DNA of 64,000 bases from Candidatus Gastranaerophilales bacterium (GTDB taxonomy: Bacteria; Cyanobacteriota; Vampirovibrionia; Gastranaerophilales; Gastranaerophilaceae). The stretch is taken from NCBI GenBank assembly GCA_910587815.1, contig CAJUNK010000003.1, positions 1 through 64,000 of the forward strand. Direction: 5' to 3'. A model generated the notes under the pieces. The model did no database searches, had not been told where the DNA came from, and saw only the letters and a list, made by a program, of their open reading frames with translations. The position numbers and the translations under genes were made by a program. The first letter of the stretch is position 1, and every line of letters starts with the position of its first letter. Positions 1 to 9,141 of the stretch are shown here, piece after piece.

Positions 1-130
1 CTACAAGCGCAAATGATATTTAATTGTTTTGTCTTATCTCTCAGCAGGTAGAGCATGTGCTTTATATTTTGTTGGTTTAGCAAGCTTCACCAAGGCTGAG
101 CTACAAGCGCAAATGATATTTAATTGTTTT
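1..130 (-). repeat. Duplicated tRNA 5' end and leader (tRNA body lies left of the window)
   Basis: Positions 1-30 and 101-130 are an identical 30-bp direct repeat with a 100-bp period. Read on the minus strand each copy is a short AT-rich leader followed by GCGCTTGTAG, the usual start of a tRNA; the second copy continues into GCTCAGC, a D-arm start. Between the copies, near 42-58, a D-arm-like stretch (CTCAGCAGGTAGAGCA) appears in the opposite orientation. The intact tRNA should lie just left of position 1, so its identity is unknown. The same architecture recurs at the tRNA-Leu and tRNA-Lys loci. Confidence 0.65.
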
Positions 131-274
131 ACTTTGTGCGTAAAACGTAAAAGTATTATTAACTTCGACAACAATTAGAATACCAAGAACAAAAATTTCC
201 GTCAACAATTATTTTTTAAAAATCCTCCAAAAAGGTAATTTTATTTTGAAAATGTACACGATAATGTTTAAATT

Positions 275-745
275 ATGCGTTTCAATATTAAAAATACAGC
301 CATAGTATTATATTTATTTGCTTTAAGTTTGATTTTCAATCCTGTTTTTGCAAATAATTTGTGTTCAGATAATTGTACATTTGATGCATTTTTTAGGCAA
401 AATTATGAAAAATTGGTAAAATATCTAAATCCAAATGAAAGAAGACATGAATTTTTTAATATTTTGTTTGATGTTTATTCAATAAAATTTAAAGAAATTG
501 ATTATGAATATAAATGCAGATGTGAAGCGCTATTAAAGCAAGATGAAAATAATTTATGCTGCAAGAATTTAAAGAAAGATATAAAAGCTTTAAATGAACT
601 TGCAATAGAGGAATATGACAGTTTTTTGGAAGATTTAAATTTTGAACTTTGCGAAGATGAAAACTGTGAAAATAAATTTATAAAAAAACATAAAAAACGT
701 TATAGAAGAGAGCTTAAACGGCTGATTTCAAAAAATTGCAGATAA
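275..745 (+). CDS. Small secreted hypothetical protein, cysteine-containing
   Basis: This 156-residue protein belongs to no family I recognise. Residues 1-26 form a typical Sec signal peptide (positive start, hydrophobic core, cleavage after VFA), so the product is predicted to be periplasmic or outer-membrane associated. The mature part is strongly charged, mostly helical in character, and has several cysteines (LCSDNC near the start, CRCEALL, LCCKN and ELCEDENC further on) that could form disulfides or bind metal. It ends in a basic stretch rich in Lys and Arg. No clear Shine-Dalgarno precedes the ATG. It converges with valS across a shared terminator. Confidence 0.6.
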   Translation: MRFNIKNTAIVLYLFALSLIFNPVFANNLCSDNCTFDAFFRQNYEKLVKYLNPNERRHEFFNILFDVYSIKFKEIDYEYKCRCEALLKQDENNLCCKNLKKDIKALNELAIEEYDSFLEDLNFELCEDENCENKFIKKHKKRYRRELKRLISKNCR

Positions 746-757
746 AATTAGGCATAT

Positions 758-795
758 AAAAAGGCGCCTGTTTTTATAAAACGAGCGCCTTTAAT
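758..795. terminator. Bidirectional rho-independent terminator
   Basis: AAAGGCGC at 760-767 pairs with GCGCCTTT at 785-792, with A- and T-rich flanks on both sides. It sits between the convergent small secreted protein gene and valS. Confidence 0.8.
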
Positions 796-808
796 ATAAA
801 TTTAAGCC

Positions 809-3418
809 TTATTTAAAATTTTCAATCAACTCGTTAATTTTTACAATTTCAGAATTAATTTCATCTACTCTAGCTTTTGTGGTATCTACTACATCTTTTG
901 GGGCAGATGATACAAACTTTGGATTGTTTATTCTACCATTTAAAGATTTAAGTTCACCTTCAAGCTTTTGTAATTTTTTATTTTGTCTTGCAATTTCTTC
1001 TTCAATATTAATTATACCCTTTAGCGGTACAATAATTTTTGCATTGCCAATAACAACGCTTGCAGAATGTTTATCTGAAGGTGCTGTGTTTAAAAATTCA
1101 ACATTTTCAACCTTAGCAAGGCGTTTTAGATAAGGTATAACGTCTTTGAATAATTTTTCACCATCAATAATTTGAATATTTATTTTTGCACCAGGGATTA
1201 CATTGAATTCGCTTCTGATGTTTCTGATGGCGCGAATAGCTTCAAAAAGAGCTTCCATTTGTTCTTTTTCGTTTTCAAATATGAATTCATTTTTGAAGAT
1301 TGGAAATTCAGAAAGCATAATTGCTTTTTCTTTTTTATTGTTTGGTATAAGCTGCCATATTTTTTCTGTAATATGCGGCATAACAGGGTGCAGAAGTCTC
1401 AATGTCATATCTAAAACATAAACAAGAACAGCTTCATTTTTTTCTATTTTAGATAGTTCTACATACCAGTCGCAGTATGAATTCCAAAAGAAATCATAAA
1501 GAATAGAAGCTACTTCACCTATTCTATAATTCTGAAGGTTTTCATTAACAAGTTTTACTGTATTATTTAATTCATTTAATATCCATTTATCGGCAGCAGA
1601 AAGATTTGCTAAATCAATTTCTAATTCATTTCTGGATTTTGTTAAATTCATTAAAACAAAGCGTGATGCATTCCAAACTTTATTTGCAAAATTTCTTCCA
1701 TATTCAAATCTTTCATCGGAAAGTTTAATGTCTTGTCCGCCGTATGTGCAAAGGCTTGATAGTGTAAATCTTAAAGCGTCACAGCCGTATTTTTCAATAA
1801 TTTCAACAGGATCAATAGTATTTCCTTTTGATTTAGACATTTTTTGGCCGTTTTCATCCCTTATAAGACCATGGATATAAACTGTTGAAAATGGTGCTTT
1901 TCCTGTAAATTCAAGCCCCATAGTTATCATTCTTGCTACCCAAAAGAAAATAATATCAAAACCTGTAACAAGAGTTGTAGTAGGGTAGAATTTTTTAAAA
2001 TCTGGACTTTCAGTATCAGGCCAACCCATTGTTGAAAATGGCCATAAACCGCTTGAAAACCATGTGTCTAAAACATCGGTATCTTGAGTGTAATTATTTG
2101 GGTCAGGATTTTGTTCTGCAACAATCATTTCACCTGTTTGTTTATGATAATATGCAGGAATTTGATGTCCCCACCATAATTGCCTTGAAATACACCAATC
2201 ACGGATGTTTTCCATCCACATCAGGTAGTTTTTCTCCCAACGTTTTGGAACAAATTGAATTCTGCCATCTTTTACAGCTTCAATAGCAGGTTTTGCAAGA
2301 GGTTCCATCTTTACAAACCATTGTTCTGAAAGCAAAGGCTCTATTGTGGTATTACACCTTTGACATTTGCCAACATTATGTTCATGGGGTGTGATTTTTA
2401 CTAAAACCTCATGAGCTTTTAGCATTCTTATAGTGCGTTCTCTTGCATCATATCTGTCTTTTCCATGAAGCTCTGGATGCACCTCAGAGCGGGCTATCAT
2501 TTTGCCTTCTTCATCAATTACTTTAATAAATGGTAAATTGTGGCGCCTGCCTACTTCAAAATCATTTGGATCATGTGCTGGGGTTATTTTTAAAGCACCT
2601 GTTCCAAAGGATTTATCAACATATTCATCTGCTATAATGGGAATTTCACGTCCTGTTAAAGGAATCACGCATTTTTTGCCTATTAAATCTTTATATTTGT
2701 AATCGTTAGGGTTTACAGCAACTGCAACATCGCCAAACATAGTTTCTGGGCGTGTTGTGGCAATTACTATTGCGCCCATTTCATCTTTTAAGGGATATGA
2801 AATTTCCCATAGGTTTCCATTCTCTGTTTCATATTCTGTTTCAATATCAGAAATGGCGCTTTGGCATCTAGGGCACCAGTTTACAATATATGAACCTTTA
2901 TAAATAAGACCTTTATTGTATAAATCAATGAATACTTTTTTTACGGCCTTCGAGCACCCTTCATCCAGCGTAAAACGTTTTCTTGAAAGGTCAAAGCTTG
3001 CACCTAAAAGTTTACACTGTTCTAGAATTCTATCTTTATGTTTATTTGCCCAATCCCAGGTAACTTCTAAAAATTTTTCACGGCCAAGGTCATGGCGGGT
3101 TTTGCCTTCTTTTGCCAGCTGCTTTTCAACAACATTTTGGGTTGCAATGCCAGCATGGTCGCATCCTGGCATCCAAAGGGCTTCATAGCCATTCATTCTG
3201 TTATATCTTATTAAAATATCTTGCAGGGTTTCATCAAGCGCATGGCCCATGTGAAGTATCCCGGTAACATTTGGCGGCGGTATGACAATAGAATATGCGG
3301 GTTTTTGAGAGTTTGCATCAGCCTTAAAGAAGGAGTTATCTTCCCAAAATTTATATATCTCTGTTTCGCTTTCTCTTGCCTCATAGGTGGTAGGCAGATT
3401 TTTAATATCTGTTGTCAT
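809..3418 (-). CDS. valS: Valyl-tRNA synthetase
   Basis: The cytoplasmic class I synthetase charges tRNA-Val with valine and edits misactivated threonine. The HIGH box appears as HMGH (residues 56-59) after PPPNVTG, and the KMSKS box is at about 526-530. Two CxxC motifs (WCPRC and CQRC) suggest zinc-binding knuckles. The C-terminal ~70 residues form the coiled-coil arm typical of ValRS. The length of 869 residues is normal for bacteria. I chose the ATG at 3418 rather than the in-frame ATG at 3430 because GAGGG sits immediately before 3418. Monocistronic, ending at the bidirectional terminator. Confidence 0.96.
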   Translation of the reverse strand: MTTDIKNLPTTYEARESETEIYKFWEDNSFFKADANSQKPAYSIVIPPPNVTGILHMGHALDETLQDILIRYNRMNGYEALWMPGCDHAGIATQNVVEKQLAKEGKTRHDLGREKFLEVTWDWANKHKDRILEQCKLLGASFDLSRKRFTLDEGCSKAVKKVFIDLYNKGLIYKGSYIVNWCPRCQSAISDIETEYETENGNLWEISYPLKDEMGAIVIATTRPETMFGDVAVAVNPNDYKYKDLIGKKCVIPLTGREIPIIADEYVDKSFGTGALKITPAHDPNDFEVGRRHNLPFIKVIDEEGKMIARSEVHPELHGKDRYDARERTIRMLKAHEVLVKITPHEHNVGKCQRCNTTIEPLLSEQWFVKMEPLAKPAIEAVKDGRIQFVPKRWEKNYLMWMENIRDWCISRQLWWGHQIPAYYHKQTGEMIVAEQNPDPNNYTQDTDVLDTWFSSGLWPFSTMGWPDTESPDFKKFYPTTTLVTGFDIIFFWVARMITMGLEFTGKAPFSTVYIHGLIRDENGQKMSKSKGNTIDPVEIIEKYGCDALRFTLSSLCTYGGQDIKLSDERFEYGRNFANKVWNASRFVLMNLTKSRNELEIDLANLSAADKWILNELNNTVKLVNENLQNYRIGEVASILYDFFWNSYCDWYVELSKIEKNEAVLVYVLDMTLRLLHPVMPHITEKIWQLIPNNKKEKAIMLSEFPIFKNEFIFENEKEQMEALFEAIRAIRNIRSEFNVIPGAKINIQIIDGEKLFKDVIPYLKRLAKVENVEFLNTAPSDKHSASVVIGNAKIIVPLKGIINIEEEIARQNKKLQKLEGELKSLNGRINNPKFVSSAPKDVVDTTKARVDEINSEIVKINELIENFK

Positions 3419-3540
3419 TTTCCCTCGCATAAAAATTATTCATTATTACAAAACATAAGATAACATAAAAGTATTAGCCGATAAAGTATCCGCCACAAGA
3501 TGTATTATTTTTTAATGACAATTTTAATACCCTGTTGTTT

Positions 3541-4998
3541 ATGAAAATGCGGTTGAAACTAACATTTTTTTGGGTAATCGTTTTGTGGATAACAATGTGT
3601 TTGCAAAATTCAAAGGTTTTTGCCCATAGTGAAATGTTAAATGCCAATAAGCTGCAATTTAGCGCTTTTTGTGAAAGTTGTAAGGATGTTGAAAATGTTG
3701 ATGTGACGGCTGAAATTATTGAACATTTCAAGCAAACACCATTGCCTGTTAGCTTGGATGAGTGTATTGGAACAGCGCTTTTAAATAATTTTAATATTCA
3801 GGTTGCAAATAGTGAATATATAAGCGCAAAATGGGATTATAGAAATGCACTTGCACAATTTTTACCTGAAGTTGGTTTTGAATGGTATAACATATATTAC
3901 AAAGGTCAGGTTTTGGTTGGCGGAGTAGTGCCTGATCAAGTGGAGGAATTAGCATTATCAGGCACATTAAAAGTGACCCATGATTTAACAAAAGGTGGGG
4001 CGCAAATTTTTGAAGCTAAATCTAAAAAACTATCTGCAAGAGCAGATTTAAATAATCTTGATTTTACAAAGGATGAAGTCATTTTAGAGACTGCACGAGA
4101 TTATTATGAGCTTTTAAGGGCAAAAATCAGTATTGAAATACAATTAAAAAATTTATATGAAAGAACTGCACAATTAAAATTGACCGAAACACAGATGCAG
4201 GCTGGTTTTGGAACAAGATTTGATGTAGTGCGTTCTAAGGGTGAGCAAGCCCTTGCAGAACAAAATTTTATGATAGCACTAAATAGATTTAGGACAAATC
4301 AGGCAAAACTTGCAAATATTATGGGAGTTGAAGTTAGTACGCCATTGTTTCCTATAGAAAGTGAAGTTAAACCATTTAATTTGGTTGATGAAAATATGAC
4401 GCCGGATGATTTATTTAAAATTGCAGAGTTCTCAAGAGATGATGTAAGGACGCTTGAAAATAATATTAAAGCTCTAAAACAGCAGAAATACAAAGTGTAT
4501 ACAGATTTTGTGCCAAAACCGAGATTGTTGTATCAAGGACAGTTTCAAGGTACTGCAAGAGTTGGGGTGTATGGCAATAATGTTGTTGGAGCTTATGTGG
4601 ATATTCCTGTTGGCTCCAGGCTTGGCGTTGGAACTGTTACCAAGGCTAATAGTATTCAGGCACAAATAGAAGCACAGGAATATAGTTTGGAAAATCTTTT
4701 GCGCACAATAAAAGAAAAAATTGTGTCTAATTTTTACAATGTGCAAATATTAAAAGAGAGAATTGAAATAGCAAAAAGGCAGGTAGAGTACGCATCAGAT
4801 AGTGTAACTCTAGCTGAATTAAGATTGGATGCGGGTGAGGGAATTTTAATTGATGTTATTCAGGCGCAAACCATTAAAAATAATGCCCGAATTGAGCTTT
4901 TGAGTACAATAGTAGATTATAATATTAATCAAATTCAATTATTATTTGACAATGGGACAATTTCCTATGAAAGTATTGTAAAAAATTATAATCCATAA
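3541..4998 (+). CDS. TolC-family outer membrane efflux protein
   Basis: This 486-residue protein looks like the trimeric outer-membrane channel used by type I secretion and drug efflux. A signal peptide (about residues 1-28, cleavage after KVFA) is followed by the two-fold repeated OEP helical domain: long amphipathic helices rich in Ala, Gln and Glu, with residues near 330-380 (GVYGNNVVGAYVDIPVGSR) resembling an outer-membrane strand region. A TTG six bases upstream is possible, but ATG 3541 (or ATG 3547) gives a proper signal peptide. No inner-membrane ABC or membrane-fusion gene is adjacent. The next gene encodes an acidic protein with calcium-binding-like loops, a possible cargo. Confidence 0.85.
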   Translation: MKMRLKLTFFWVIVLWITMCLQNSKVFAHSEMLNANKLQFSAFCESCKDVENVDVTAEIIEHFKQTPLPVSLDECIGTALLNNFNIQVANSEYISAKWDYRNALAQFLPEVGFEWYNIYYKGQVLVGGVVPDQVEELALSGTLKVTHDLTKGGAQIFEAKSKKLSARADLNNLDFTKDEVILETARDYYELLRAKISIEIQLKNLYERTAQLKLTETQMQAGFGTRFDVVRSKGEQALAEQNFMIALNRFRTNQAKLANIMGVEVSTPLFPIESEVKPFNLVDENMTPDDLFKIAEFSRDDVRTLENNIKALKQQKYKVYTDFVPKPRLLYQGQFQGTARVGVYGNNVVGAYVDIPVGSRLGVGTVTKANSIQAQIEAQEYSLENLLRTIKEKIVSNFYNVQILKERIEIAKRQVEYASDSVTLAELRLDAGEGILIDVIQAQTIKNNARIELLSTIVDYNINQIQLLFDNGTISYESIVKNYNP

Positions 4999-5113
4999 AG
5001 TTGTTACTTATATATAATATATATAAAAATTTTGTTTTAATTTACATTTTTTAATATTTAACAAAGTATTAAAATCCACTATTTTCAAGTATTCCAGAAA
5101 AATTGCTAGTTTA

Positions 5114-5131
5114 TTTGTAAAGTTTTGTAAA
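5114..5131 (+). promoter_or_regulatory. TTTGTAAA direct-repeat box (site 1)
   Basis: TTTGTAAA at 5114-5121 and again at 5124-5131 is an exact 10-bp period. A possible -10 (TATACT, 5157-5162) follows about 25 bp later, and no good -35 is visible. The same arrangement precedes four other genes for leaderless coiled-coil proteins in the window. Confidence 0.55.
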
Positions 5132-5213
5132 TTATATAAACAATATTGAAATCCGATATACTGAAATGTTTTTATTAATATGTAAGTAACCTGAAGTGAA
5201 AGGATTAAAGATT

Positions 5214-6761
5214 ATGATGCAGACTAATGGAGTTGCCCAAAGCGTATATGCACAATATGCAGTTATGGATGGATATGGCAACGGTGCAGCAGATGGCCTT
5301 GCAAACTTTAGTGTAAATGGCAATGAAGTTCTTTTTGAAGAATCAAATGGTGATAAGTTCTCTGTTGATATAGAAAAATTAGCTTTAAGCGATGAACAGT
5401 TAGCAGAATTAACTGGTACAGCAAAAACAAATGCTGCTGGTGAAGCTGATAAAGCAGAAGGCGCTGGAGCAACTGATGCTGATGGCATTCAAGGTGAAAT
5501 TGATACTTTAAATAAACAAAAAACTGAAACCCTTGAAATGATGGAAAAAATTGAAGCTGAAGTTGAAAAATTAGCTAAAGATGCTGAAGAAAAAATCACT
5601 GAAGCAGCAAAAGCTCAAGAAGCAAAAGTTGAAGATTATGAAGGCCAAGTAAAATCTGCTATTGAACAAAACGTTGCAGCTTATGTTGCAGCTAATAAGG
5701 CTGATGGCAAAGGTATGACCCAAGATGAGCTACAATCAAATGTTAAAAATTCTGTAGATGGTTTTGCTCCTGATTTATCTGACACAGTTGCTGGTTTATT
5801 TGCTGCAAATAGCGAAATTAACTTAATTGACAGCCACTTATCTAAATTAAACAGCTTAGCAAATACTGTAAGAGATTTCGATAGCCAAATTGCTACAAAA
5901 GAAGCTGCATTAGAACAAGCAAAAGAAGCTGAAGCAGCAGCTAAAAAATCTTGTGACCCAATTGGATTTAAAGATGCCCAAGGTAACACTTTTGATTTCG
6001 TTGTTATGGATGAAGATGGCTTCAATACAACTTCTGATTTCTTAGGTGCAGATAATAACTGGGATTCAATGGCTGCTCTTGATACATCAGGTGATGGCAA
6101 AGTTGACCTTGCTGAACTTGAAGCTGGTAAAATCGGTTTAACTATGAACGGCAACAAAGATTTAATGGATGCCAATGCAATTAAAGAAATGTTTGGTGAA
6201 GATTTCACAATTGATTTAACATCTTACGATAAAAACGGCACTTATGAAGGTATTACTGATGCAGATGCTGATGGTAACGGTGTTATCGACCAAGATTTGC
6301 AAGGTACATTTAATATTACTGCTGGCGGCAAAACATTAAACGGTTACAATACATTAGATGATCAAGAATGGCTTGCAGATAAATATAATCTTGAAGCTGA
6401 TGTTACTGAAACTGGCGCTCCTAAAGCAGGTGCAAATGTAGATGAAGTTGCAGAAAACGATGAAGAATTGCAATCTCACCTTGAATTTATTGAATTATAT
6501 ACTCAAAAAGCTCAAGATTTAAGAGATCAGCTTAAATTACAATGGCAATCTCACGGTTTAAGCAATGAATATATTGAAATGTTAAATGAATCTGCTGGCC
6601 AAGTTGCAACAAGTGACGCTGATAAATTCTATTCTGAAATTGAAGTAGCTGAAAAACAAGATGAAACTGAAAATACAGATGTTCAAGCTGCTGAAGGTAG
6701 CAACAATGAAGCTGGTGAACAAGATAAAGATAAAGAAGAAGAACAAGAACAAGCAGCTTAA
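5214..6761 (+). CDS. Leaderless acidic coiled-coil protein with EF-hand-like loops
   Basis: This 515-residue protein belongs to no family I recognise. It is strongly acidic and alanine-rich, with one cysteine and no signal peptide. Residues ~85-240 are heptad-rich coiled coil. Two calcium-binding-like loops follow: DTSGDGKVDLAEL near 290 and DADADGNGVIDQD near 350. The C-terminus is a disordered Glu/Gln-rich tail. I chose ATG 5214 because AGGA lies about ten bases upstream; ATG 5217 and an upstream in-frame GTG at 5196 are alternatives. The TolC-like gene 215 bp upstream and the loops suggest a calcium-binding exported protein, but no glycine-rich RTX nonapeptides are present, so the export route is unproven. 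It shares its upstream direct-repeat box with other surface-type genes here. Confidence 0.7.
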   Translation: MMQTNGVAQSVYAQYAVMDGYGNGAADGLANFSVNGNEVLFEESNGDKFSVDIEKLALSDEQLAELTGTAKTNAAGEADKAEGAGATDADGIQGEIDTLNKQKTETLEMMEKIEAEVEKLAKDAEEKITEAAKAQEAKVEDYEGQVKSAIEQNVAAYVAANKADGKGMTQDELQSNVKNSVDGFAPDLSDTVAGLFAANSEINLIDSHLSKLNSLANTVRDFDSQIATKEAALEQAKEAEAAAKKSCDPIGFKDAQGNTFDFVVMDEDGFNTTSDFLGADNNWDSMAALDTSGDGKVDLAELEAGKIGLTMNGNKDLMDANAIKEMFGEDFTIDLTSYDKNGTYEGITDADADGNGVIDQDLQGTFNITAGGKTLNGYNTLDDQEWLADKYNLEADVTETGAPKAGANVDEVAENDEELQSHLEFIELYTQKAQDLRDQLKLQWQSHGLSNEYIEMLNESAGQVATSDADKFYSEIEVAEKQDETENTDVQAAEGSNNEAGEQDKDKEEEQEQAA

Positions 6762-6789
6762 TTCTAGATAAAAAATAAGAGATGGAATA

Positions 6790-6830
6790 ATTAAAACGCC
6801 TTTCAATGTTATATTGAGGGCGTTTTTTAC
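6790..6830 (+). terminator. Rho-independent terminator
   Basis: AAAACGCC-TTTCAAT (6793-6807) pairs with ATTGAGGGCGTTTT, followed by a T-run. It ends the EF-hand protein transcript. Confidence 0.85.
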
Positions 6831-6901
6831 ATGTAGGTAATCAAAATATATTATGAAATTTATGATATACTTATATAATAATAGTTTATTTTGGAATATG
6901 T

Positions 6902-8002
6902 ATGAAAAAAATTATTACAATTTTGATTTTTAGTTTTAGTTTAATTTTTTCTTTTTCCCCTTCATATTGTGCTGAAGCTTCTTTGGATGAGATGATAGGA
7001 CAGATGTTAATAGTGGGTTTTAAGGGAAATAATCAGGTTTCACGCGGTTTTCGTCAAGTTGTGCAGGATTTAAATGATGGAAAAATTTCTGGTGTAATAT
7101 TTTTTGAGGATAATATCAAAAATCCAGATTCACTTTTTGATATGACAAGTGCAATTTATAAAACAAGGATGCAGGCAAGACCTTTTATTGCAATTGATAT
7201 GGAGGGTGGACAAATCCAAAGAATGAATTCAAAAAATGGATTTAAAGATTTTCCATCTGCAAGTGATATTGCCAAACAAACACCAGTAAAGGCTTATGAG
7301 ATTTATTCTGACATGGCAAATACATTATCAGGAAGTCTTTTTAATTTAAATTTTGCACCTTGTGTAGATTTAGATATTAACGAGAATTCTATTTTGCACA
7401 AAAAGAACCGTACTTATTCAAAAGATGCAGCAAAAACTACACTTTATGCTACAAAATTTATTGATGCACACAAAGATAAAGCCATAATTACTGCTATAAA
7501 ACATTTTCCTGGTCATGGAAGCGTTACTGATGATACACATTTAAATTTAGCTGATGCAACTGAAACTTTTGTGGATGCTGAACTTCTTCCATATAAAAAT
7601 TTAGCTTCAAAAGCTGATATGACAATGGTTATGGTATCGCATGTTTATAACAAAAATTTTGATGAAATTTATCCTGCAAGTCTTTCTTATAATACAGTTT
7701 CAGAAATTTTAAGAGATGAAATAGGTTTTAATGGCGTTGTTATAACTGATGATCTTGATATGGGGGCTATAAAACAAAATTTTGATTTAGAAGAAACTGT
7801 GATTCAGGCTATAAATGCTGGATGCGATATTTTACTTTTTTCTAACAGAGCAAAATATAATCCAAATTTAGCTGATGATGTTAGTAAAATAATAAAAAAT
7901 GCAATATTAGATGGGCTTATTCGTCCTTCAAGAATACAACAATCCTATGATAGAATAATGAAACTAAAGAAAAATATTATTGTTAATGAACCAAAAGGTT
8001 AA
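6902..8002 (+). CDS. Secreted GH3 beta-N-acetylhexosaminidase (NagZ-like)
   Basis: The 366-residue enzyme has a signal peptide (about residues 1-23, cleavage after SYCA) and a single glycoside hydrolase family 3 N-terminal TIM barrel. The NagZ signature KHFPGHGSVTDDTH and the nucleophile region ITDDLDMGAI (near residue 280-290) are present. NagZ enzymes remove N-acetylglucosamine from muropeptides during cell-wall recycling. The classical enzyme is cytoplasmic, whereas this one is predicted to be exported, so it may act on periplasmic or external peptidoglycan or glycans. The length fits NagZ plus a signal peptide and lacks the GH3 C-terminal domain. A TATAAT at 6874-6879 gives a short 5' UTR. 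Confidence 0.88.
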   Translation: MKKIITILIFSFSLIFSFSPSYCAEASLDEMIGQMLIVGFKGNNQVSRGFRQVVQDLNDGKISGVIFFEDNIKNPDSLFDMTSAIYKTRMQARPFIAIDMEGGQIQRMNSKNGFKDFPSASDIAKQTPVKAYEIYSDMANTLSGSLFNLNFAPCVDLDINENSILHKKNRTYSKDAAKTTLYATKFIDAHKDKAIITAIKHFPGHGSVTDDTHLNLADATETFVDAELLPYKNLASKADMTMVMVSHVYNKNFDEIYPASLSYNTVSEILRDEIGFNGVVITDDLDMGAIKQNFDLEETVIQAINAGCDILLFSNRAKYNPNLADDVSKIIKNAILDGLIRPSRIQQSYDRIMKLKKNIIVNEPKG

Positions 8003-8040
8003 AATTTTATTCAATTTGTTAAGATTTATTTAATTGTATT

Positions 8041-8074
8041 AAAAACTCCACATAAAATATAATGTGGAGTTTTT
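8041..8074. terminator. Bidirectional terminator
   Basis: AAAAACTCCACAT (8041-8053) pairs with ATGTGGAGTTTTT (8062-8074), between the convergent GH3 and GGGtGRT genes. Confidence 0.88.
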
Positions 8075-8097
8075 AAACTTTTTACAAGGATTGTTTA

Positions 8098-9096
8098 TTA
8101 TTTCATAGCATTTTGAACAGCAACGGCAACAGCAACTGTAGCGCCAACCATTGGATTGTTACCCATGCCTATAACGCCCATCATTTCAACGTGAGCAGGA
8201 ACTGATGAGGAGCCTGCAAACTGAGCATCACCGTGCATTCTTCCCATAGTATCTGTCATACCATAAGATGCAGGACCTGCGGCCATATTGTCAGGATGTA
8301 GTGTTCTGCCTGTACCGCCACCTGAAGCAACTGAGAAATATTTGCGGCCATTTTCATAGCACCATTTTTTATAAGTACCTGCAACTGGGTGTTGGAATCT
8401 TGTTGGGTTTGTTGAATTACCAGTAATTGAAACATCTACGCCTTCTGAAATCATAATGGCAACGCCTTCTGAAACATCATCGGCACCATATACTTTAACT
8501 TTTGATTTTTCACCATTAGAAAAAGGAGTTTCTTTAACTATATTTAATTTGCCTGTTTTATAGTCATATTGTGTTTCTACATGGGTAAAACCATTAATTC
8601 TTGAAATAATGTAGGCTGCATCTTTACCAAGGCCATTTAAAATTACTCTTAAAGGTTCTTTTCTAACTTTATTAGCATTTCTTGCAATACCAATAGCACC
8701 TTCTGCTGCTGCAAAAGATTCATGGCCTGCTAAAAAGCAGAAGCATTTTGTTTCTTCGCGAAGAAGCATGGCACCAAGATTACCATGACCTATACCTACT
8801 TTTCTTGTATCGCCAACAGAACCAGGAACTGCAAATGCTTGCAAACCAAGACCGATAGCTTCAGCAGCATCTGCTGCATTTTTTATACCCTTTTTAAGTG
8901 CAATAGCGCAACCTAAGGTATATGCCCATACAGCATTTTCAAAGGCAATTGGCTGAATGCCCTTAACAATTTCTTCTACATTAATACCTTTTGAAAGGCA
9001 TAATTCTTGTACTTCTTCAAGAGATTTAAAGCCATATTCGGCTAAAACTTTATCAAGCTTTGCTTGACGTCTGTCTTGTCCTTCAAATTTTATCAT
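8098..9096 (-). CDS. GGGtGRT protein
   Basis: The 332-residue protein carries the family-naming motif SGGGTGRT at about residues 256-264, followed by a conserved run including MTDTMGRMHGDAQF. The GGGtGRT family occurs in anaerobes next to NifU-like iron-sulfur scaffold genes. Its biochemical role is not established as far as I know; a link to iron-sulfur cluster handling is inferred from context. The ATG is preceded by AAGGA. It lies 45 bp downstream of the NifU-like gene and is clearly in the same operon, which ends at the bidirectional terminator. Confidence 0.9.
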   Translation of the reverse strand: MIKFEGQDRRQAKLDKVLAEYGFKSLEEVQELCLSKGINVEEIVKGIQPIAFENAVWAYTLGCAIALKKGIKNAADAAEAIGLGLQAFAVPGSVGDTRKVGIGHGNLGAMLLREETKCFCFLAGHESFAAAEGAIGIARNANKVRKEPLRVILNGLGKDAAYIISRINGFTHVETQYDYKTGKLNIVKETPFSNGEKSKVKVYGADDVSEGVAIMISEGVDVSITGNSTNPTRFQHPVAGTYKKWCYENGRKYFSVASGGGTGRTLHPDNMAAGPASYGMTDTMGRMHGDAQFAGSSSVPAHVEMMGVIGMGNNPMVGATVAVAVAVQNAMK

Positions 9097-9141
9097 AATA
9101 TTTTTTCCTTATTGTTTACATTTCACTCTGGCTTACGCTTT

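Noticed and set aside
5681..6208. 175-codon frame antisense to the EF-hand protein
   Set aside because: Mirror of a codon-biased acidic gene; no ribosome site, no promoter, and the sense frame is clearly coding.
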